A stretch of 64,000 nt of DNA from Cytobacillus oceanisediminis. GTDB lineage: Bacteria; Bacillota; Bacilli; Bacillales; Cytobacillaceae. The stretch is taken from the NCBI RefSeq assembly GCF_004366035.1, contig NZ_SOEE01000009.1, forward strand, positions 1 to 64,000, given 5' to 3'. Positions 60,799 through 64,000 of the stretch are shown here, in pieces. A program made the position numbers and the translations under genes. Numbering within the stretch: the first letter of the stretch is position 1; each line of letters opens with the position of its first letter. Under the pieces are notes generated by a model that was not told the DNA's origin, did no database searches, and saw nothing but the letters and a program-made list of their open reading frames with translations.

Positions 60799-60850
60799 TT
60801 TAGTCCAAAAAGAAAAAGCCGCCTTGCTGGCAGCTGCTTAATATAAGTAC
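60799..60850 (+). repeat. dispersed hairpin repeat, copy 38 (centre only)
   Basis: ctttagtccaaaaagaaaaagccgcc with hairpin AGCCGCC-ttgct-GGCAGCT; the right end is reduced to taatataagtac. It lies 4 bp from the stop of the MaoC-like gene at 60854 and can terminate it. Confidence 0.72.
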
Positions 60851-60853
60851 TAT

Positions 60854-61234
60854 TTAAGATAATATTACACCCGCAAAATTCCCTCTTAGTACTTGTTTCT
60901 CATTCTGATTCGTACAAAGGAAAGTGGCCGCAATAGCCATTCTATTACGATCTTGCTCTTCATATTTATCGATGGTCACTTCACAGCTGATAGTATCTCC
61001 TGTAAAAACAGGTCTCAAAAACTCAAAATTCATCGTACGGGCCAACACGTTTGCGTCTCCGCCCACTTTGGTTGGAAGAGTGGCCGTTAATAACCCTTGA
61101 ACCACAAGCCTCCCCTGTTCATCCGGGGTTATATGATGAATTCCTTCATCACCTGATATCTCTGTAAATAATTCAACATCCCTTTTTGTAAAAGTCCGTT
61201 CAAATGTAATTATGTCCCCTACTTTTAATGGCAT
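60854..61234 (-). CDS. MaoC-like hot-dog dehydratase
   Basis: The start MPLKVGDIITFERTFTKRDV follows GGGAGGGAG. The 126-residue hot-dog protein has the MaoC/R-hydratase hallmark FTEISGDEGIHHITPDEQGR (Asp and His of the oxyanion/catalytic pair), VVQGLLTATLPTKVGGD and LRPVFTGDTISCEVTID. It probably hydrates or dehydrates an acyl-CoA or acyl-ACP; the related group also includes short proteins of unknown substrate. It is a single gene. Confidence 0.85.
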   Translation of the reverse strand: MPLKVGDIITFERTFTKRDVELFTEISGDEGIHHITPDEQGRLVVQGLLTATLPTKVGGDANVLARTMNFEFLRPVFTGDTISCEVTIDKYEEQDRNRMAIAATFLCTNQNEKQVLRGNFAGVILS

Positions 61235-61290
61235 ACCAATCTCCCTCCCGAAGGTATCAATTAACAACTGAATATTACAATGGTTATGGA

Positions 61291-61330
61291 TAGTATTCAA
61301 CTAATATCCAAAGCTGCCCCTTACATTTCA
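61291..61330 (+). repeat. dispersed hairpin repeat, copy 39 (fragment)
   Basis: tattcaactaatatccaaagctgccccttacatttcag, i.e. an end joined to a ctgcccc piece without hairpin; 5 bp before the AraC stop. Confidence 0.45.
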
Positions 61331-61335
61331 GCCTC

Positions 61336-62112
61336 TCAGTTTAAATGTGACATATATTCAAATGCTGTAGTCCCATATACGCTTTTAAAATGCTTATTTA
61401 AGTGAGTTAAATCAACAAAACCACATTCACTAACAGCGGCATAGATGTCTTTATTTTTTTCTATTACTTGCTTGGCTCGTTCAATCTTGCAGTTGAGAAA
61501 ATACTGATATGGTGAAATTCCGGTATGAGCTTTAAATAATCTGATAAACTGGTATTTTGATAGATTCAGCTCCTTACATATGTCGTCAAGTTTAAGCACA
61601 TTCTCCAAGCTCCCATGAACCATATCCTTCGCTTTTCTAATTAGAGCATTATCTTTCTTATCGTATGATGAAAGTTTGGTTTGATTGAGATAATCTGTGA
61701 GGGATATTAGTAATTCACTGCAAAAGGCTTCATCTTTTTCGCTTAAAACGGCATGAGAAAGACTCAATATTTTTTGTTCAAGCCGTTCATCATACACCAC
61801 GGGATTTGAAAAACGGACGATATCCTTTGTCCCGCTAACCTCTGAAATCAACTGGGGGTCAATATATAACATTACATAGTCAAGGCCAGTCTCATCATGC
61901 GCCATTCCGTCATGTGCCTGTTCCGGATTAAAGAGCATAACGCCATTTGGATAGGATAATTGGAGACCGCCATCCAGGGTATAGTGCTGAATGCCGCGCA
62001 GGGTCACACCTATTGCATATTCCGCGTGAGCATGCCTTTTATACGCAAATTCAGAAATACTTGCTGACAACGCAGTAATGCCTGCCGATTTTTTATAGAT
62101 AAATTTGTCCAT
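61336..62112 (-). CDS. AraC-family transcriptional regulator
   Basis: The ATG of MDKFIYKKSAGITALSASIS, preceded by AAGGGGTG, is preferred to a GTG inside that site. The 258-residue protein has an N-terminal cupin sensor domain (KRHAHAEYAIGVTLRGIQHY) and two C-terminal helix-turn-helix units (LDDICKELNLSKYQFIRLFK, HTGISPYQYFL, IYAAVSECGFVDLTHLNKHF). It begins 24 bp after the LysE-type exporter gene and is probably in its operon, controlling export of an amino acid or analogue. Confidence 0.9.
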   Translation of the reverse strand: MDKFIYKKSAGITALSASISEFAYKRHAHAEYAIGVTLRGIQHYTLDGGLQLSYPNGVMLFNPEQAHDGMAHDETGLDYVMLYIDPQLISEVSGTKDIVRFSNPVVYDERLEQKILSLSHAVLSEKDEAFCSELLISLTDYLNQTKLSSYDKKDNALIRKAKDMVHGSLENVLKLDDICKELNLSKYQFIRLFKAHTGISPYQYFLNCKIERAKQVIEKNKDIYAAVSECGFVDLTHLNKHFKSVYGTTAFEYMSHLN

Positions 62113-62136
62113 TGGATTCACCCCTTAACAGCATAC

Positions 62137-62712
62137 CTACATCCAGATCATCACACCGGAATAAGCTAAAAATATGGCCATTACTATATTTACAATCTTA
62201 TCATGCTTCAGTAAAAACGCCTTGAAAATGGTACCGCAAAGAACCCATGTAATGAATGCTAAAAATCCAATAAACGTAATGACGAGAACACTCATTGCCA
62301 CAGCAGGCACTTCCGTATAATACGGCATGATGAAGCTGGGAATGACAGTCATTGTAAATAAAACAACCTTTGGATTTAAAAACTGCATCAGGAAGCCTGA
62401 CATAAAGGTCCCATTTTGGTTTTCAGCTGGCTTTGAAGTATCCGCTTTGAATATTTGATAAGCCAGATAGAATATATAAAAGCTTCCGATTAACTGCATA
62501 ACCATTAAAATCATTGGTATGACCTCCATAAGGATCGTATTCAGCATAGCTGAAATCATAAGCAGCAGACCAAATGCAATGGTAGCACCGTAGGTATATT
62601 CCATCGCCTTCTTTGTCCCAATACTATGGACAGTGGATAATATGACGATATTCGTTGGACCTGGCGTAAACGTAACGATAAAACAATATAATAAAAAAGA
62701 TGTAATATTCAT
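62137..62712 (-). CDS. LysE-family amino-acid exporter
   Basis: The 191-residue protein has six hydrophobic segments and the LysE/RhtB start: FLLYCFIVTFTPGPTNIVIL (TPGP motif, about 17-20), then GATIAFGLLLMISAMLN and FLNPKVVLFTMTVIPSFI with the conserved NPK. Such proteins export basic or neutral amino acids or homoserine lactone-like compounds. GAAAGGAG precedes the ATG. The AraC gene follows in the same direction, a common LysE arrangement. Confidence 0.9.
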   Translation of the reverse strand: MNITSFLLYCFIVTFTPGPTNIVILSTVHSIGTKKAMEYTYGATIAFGLLLMISAMLNTILMEVIPMILMVMQLIGSFYIFYLAYQIFKADTSKPAENQNGTFMSGFLMQFLNPKVVLFTMTVIPSFIMPYYTEVPAVAMSVLVITFIGFLAFITWVLCGTIFKAFLLKHDKIVNIVMAIFLAYSGVMIWM

Positions 62713-62841
62713 GAATGAAACTCCTTTCAGGGTATTCTCACATAAATATACATCTTAGGATTAAGCGGCTTATAGTATATTATTGCAGAGGAAGCAGAAC
62801 AAGAGCTGTATCTATGGGAGAAAGTTTTAATAACACTATAA

Positions 62842-63423
62842 TCACTCTAAACCAGCATTAATCCTCTTCACAACTTTCGCAGGAACTCCTGCAGCAACAG
62901 TATTTTCAGGAACATCCTTAGTGACAACGGCTCCTGCCGCAACCACCGAGTTTTCACCAATCGTCACACCAGGCAGGATGGTTGCGTTTGAACCAATCCA
63001 GACGTTTTTGCCAATGATAACTGGTGACGGGTATGTTGTGTTTCTTGTTTCTAAGGATAACCCATGATTCAGTGTAGCAATCGTGACATTCATACCGATC
63101 ATGGCTCCGTCTCCGATCCGAATTCCGCCCCTGTCCTGGAAGGAACATCCTGTGTTAAAAAACACGTTCTTGCCAATCGTGATATTCTTGCCGAAGTCTG
63201 TATAAAATGGCGGAAAACACATAAAGGAAGAATCAACTTGGCTTCCTGTCAGTTCACTGAATATCTCTGCTATTTCCTCTTTTGAATGAAACGAGGTATT
63301 CAATTCCATAGTGATCCTTTGAGCTTCATAACTGCATTGAATTAGTAGCCCATGCAATTCTTTGTCCTCACCTGAAATGGGATTTCCCTTTCGGCAGAAA
63401 TCTATAAAATCTTCCATGTTCAT
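62842..63423 (-). CDS. hexapeptide-repeat sugar O-acetyltransferase
   Basis: The start [20 protein letters not shown] follows AAAGGTGG. The 193-residue protein is a left-handed beta-helix acetyltransferase of the maltose/galactoside (Maa/LacA) type. An N-terminal helical part is followed by [24 protein letters not shown] coils, the catalytic His in [13 protein letters not shown], and [20 protein letters not shown] with [17 protein letters not shown]. It transfers acetyl from acetyl-CoA to a sugar hydroxyl. Confidence 0.92.
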   Translation of the reverse strand: MNMEDFIDFCRKGNPISGEDKELHGLLIQCSYEAQRITMELNTSFHSKEEIAEIFSELTGSQVDSSFMCFPPFYTDFGKNITIGKNVFFNTGCSFQDRGGIRIGDGAMIGMNVTIATLNHGLSLETRNTTYPSPVIIGKNVWIGSNATILPGVTIGENSVVAAGAVVTKDVPENTVAAGVPAKVVKRINAGLE

Positions 63424-63473
63424 TTTTTTAACCACCTTTCTTTGTATGCCCATAAAAAATCTAAGTTAAAAAT

Positions 63474-63510
63474 AGAATGTCCCAAAAGCCAGGCTTTCAG
63501 GACATTTTTG
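63474..63510 (-). terminator. intrinsic terminator of the alcohol dehydrogenase gene
   Basis: On the minus strand AATGTCC...GGACATT arms with inner AAAGCC/GGCTTT pairing (63476-63507), just past the stop; the tail is CTATTTTTAAC. Confidence 0.6.
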
Positions 63511-63515
63511 ACCAT

Positions 63516-64000
63516 TTACATAGTGCTGATATCAATCACAAATCGATACTTCACATCTGATGCTAATACTCGTTCGTAAGCATCATCTATTTGATCAGCT
63601 GTAATGACTTCAATCTTTGGAACGATATTATGTTTTGCACAGAAATCCAGCATTTCCTGAGTCTCACGTATGCCTCCAATCATTGAACCCGCAAAGGAAC
63701 GGCGATGGCCGATGAGTGAGAACACATTGACAGACAATGGCTCTGCAGGAGCACCAACGTTAACCAATGTTCCATCAAGCGTGAGCAGTGAGAAGTAAGC
63801 ATCTATGTCGATTTTCGCACTTACCGTGTTAATAATTAAGTCAAACGTTCCGGCAAGTTTTTTGAAAGTTTCCGGGTCGCTTGTGGCAAAGTAATGGTCT
63901 GCTCCGAATCGCAGGCCATCTTCTTTTTTATTCAATGTTTGCGAAAGGACTGTCACTTCTGCACCCATGGCATGTGCAATTTTGACAGCCATATGGCCAA
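63516..64000 (-). CDS. zinc-type NAD(P)-dependent alcohol dehydrogenase, C-terminal part
   Basis: The reading frame is open to the window edge, so the gene's 5' part lies beyond 64000. The visible 160 residues are the cofactor domain and C-terminus of a medium-chain dehydrogenase of the YahK/AdhA (CAD-like) group: [67 protein letters not shown] and [18 protein letters not shown]. The zinc site lies in the missing half. The enzyme should reduce aldehydes with NADPH. Confidence 0.88.
   Translation of the reverse strand, partial: GHMAVKIAHAMGAEVTVLSQTLNKKEDGLRFGADHYFATSDPETFKKLAGTFDLIINTVSAKIDIDAYFSLLTLDGTLVNVGAPAEPLSVNVFSLIGHRRSFAGSMIGGIRETQEMLDFCAKHNIVPKIEVITADQIDDAYERVLASDVKYRFVIDISTM

Overview
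The window reads as chromosomal DNA from a low-GC, endospore-forming member of the Bacillaceae. Supporting signs are strong AGGAGG-type ribosome sites with frequent TTG/GTG starts, a Ger(x)C spore-germination lipoprotein, four DUF3231 proteins, BCCT and MocR genes of Bacillus type, and a generally AT-rich sequence. The genus cannot be fixed from sequence alone; a Cytobacillus/Mesobacillus/Neobacillus-like organism is a guess. I saw no rRNA, tRNA, CRISPR array or replication origin.

Layout. From 1 to about 49 kb the window is accessory in character: mostly short, single-gene units on the minus strand (YCII, YkvA, VOC, DinB, aminoglycoside-phosphotransferase-like, MOSC, NmrA, SRPBCC, zinc-ribbon and small membrane proteins). 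They are separated by about 39 copies or fragments of one dispersed repeat of roughly 95 bp, with an extended form of about 150 bp. Every copy I found has the same orientation. Read on the gene strand, the repeat starts close to a stop codon, carries an AGCTGCC/GGCAGCT-type hairpin followed by a T tract, and is bounded by inverted TTCAAC...GTTGAA ends. The pattern of gene, repeat, gene, repeat looks like either a spreading terminator element or a cassette array comparable to a chromosomal integron. It is the most interesting signal here.

The same stretch holds much decay: a degraded IS110 transposase (6.35-7.53 kb), an IS110 copy with a frameshifted start (42.85-44.15 kb), a tyrosine recombinase relic (47.5-48.1 kb), several dead membrane genes, and a wrecked LXG (type VII secreted) nuclease toxin with a Syd-type immunity gene (20.2-22.45 kb). 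The toxin frame is restored exactly by removing four short slippage-type insertions. Other homopolymer +1 lesions occur in a lipoprotein metallopeptidase and in both IS110 genes, so true decay and sequence error must be separated.

Inside this stretch, 33.4-38.4 kb is a block without repeats: a 2-hydroxyacid dehydrogenase, a sugar-dehydrogenase-like protein, a membrane protein, a cupredoxin and an MscS channel. From 49.5 to 64 kb the content is more ordinary: a BCCT transporter, an aminotransferase, an MFS exporter and a MocR regulator; then VOC proteins, a peptidoglycan-binding/3D-domain wall protein, an ArsR-type regulator with what looks like a leaderless promoter, a DUF3231 gene, a Cys-tailed membrane protein, a LysE exporter with an AraC regulator, an acetyltransferase and an alcohol dehydrogenase cut by the window end. 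Repeats are rare there.

Working links between genes that the sequence supports: LysR regulator divergent from an alpha/beta hydrolase; PadR regulator overlapping a HAAS-SEDS membrane protein; WYL regulator upstream of a DJ-1/PfpI protein; Lrp regulator divergent from an isochorismatase-family hydrolase; LysE exporter followed by AraC; toxin followed by immunity gene.
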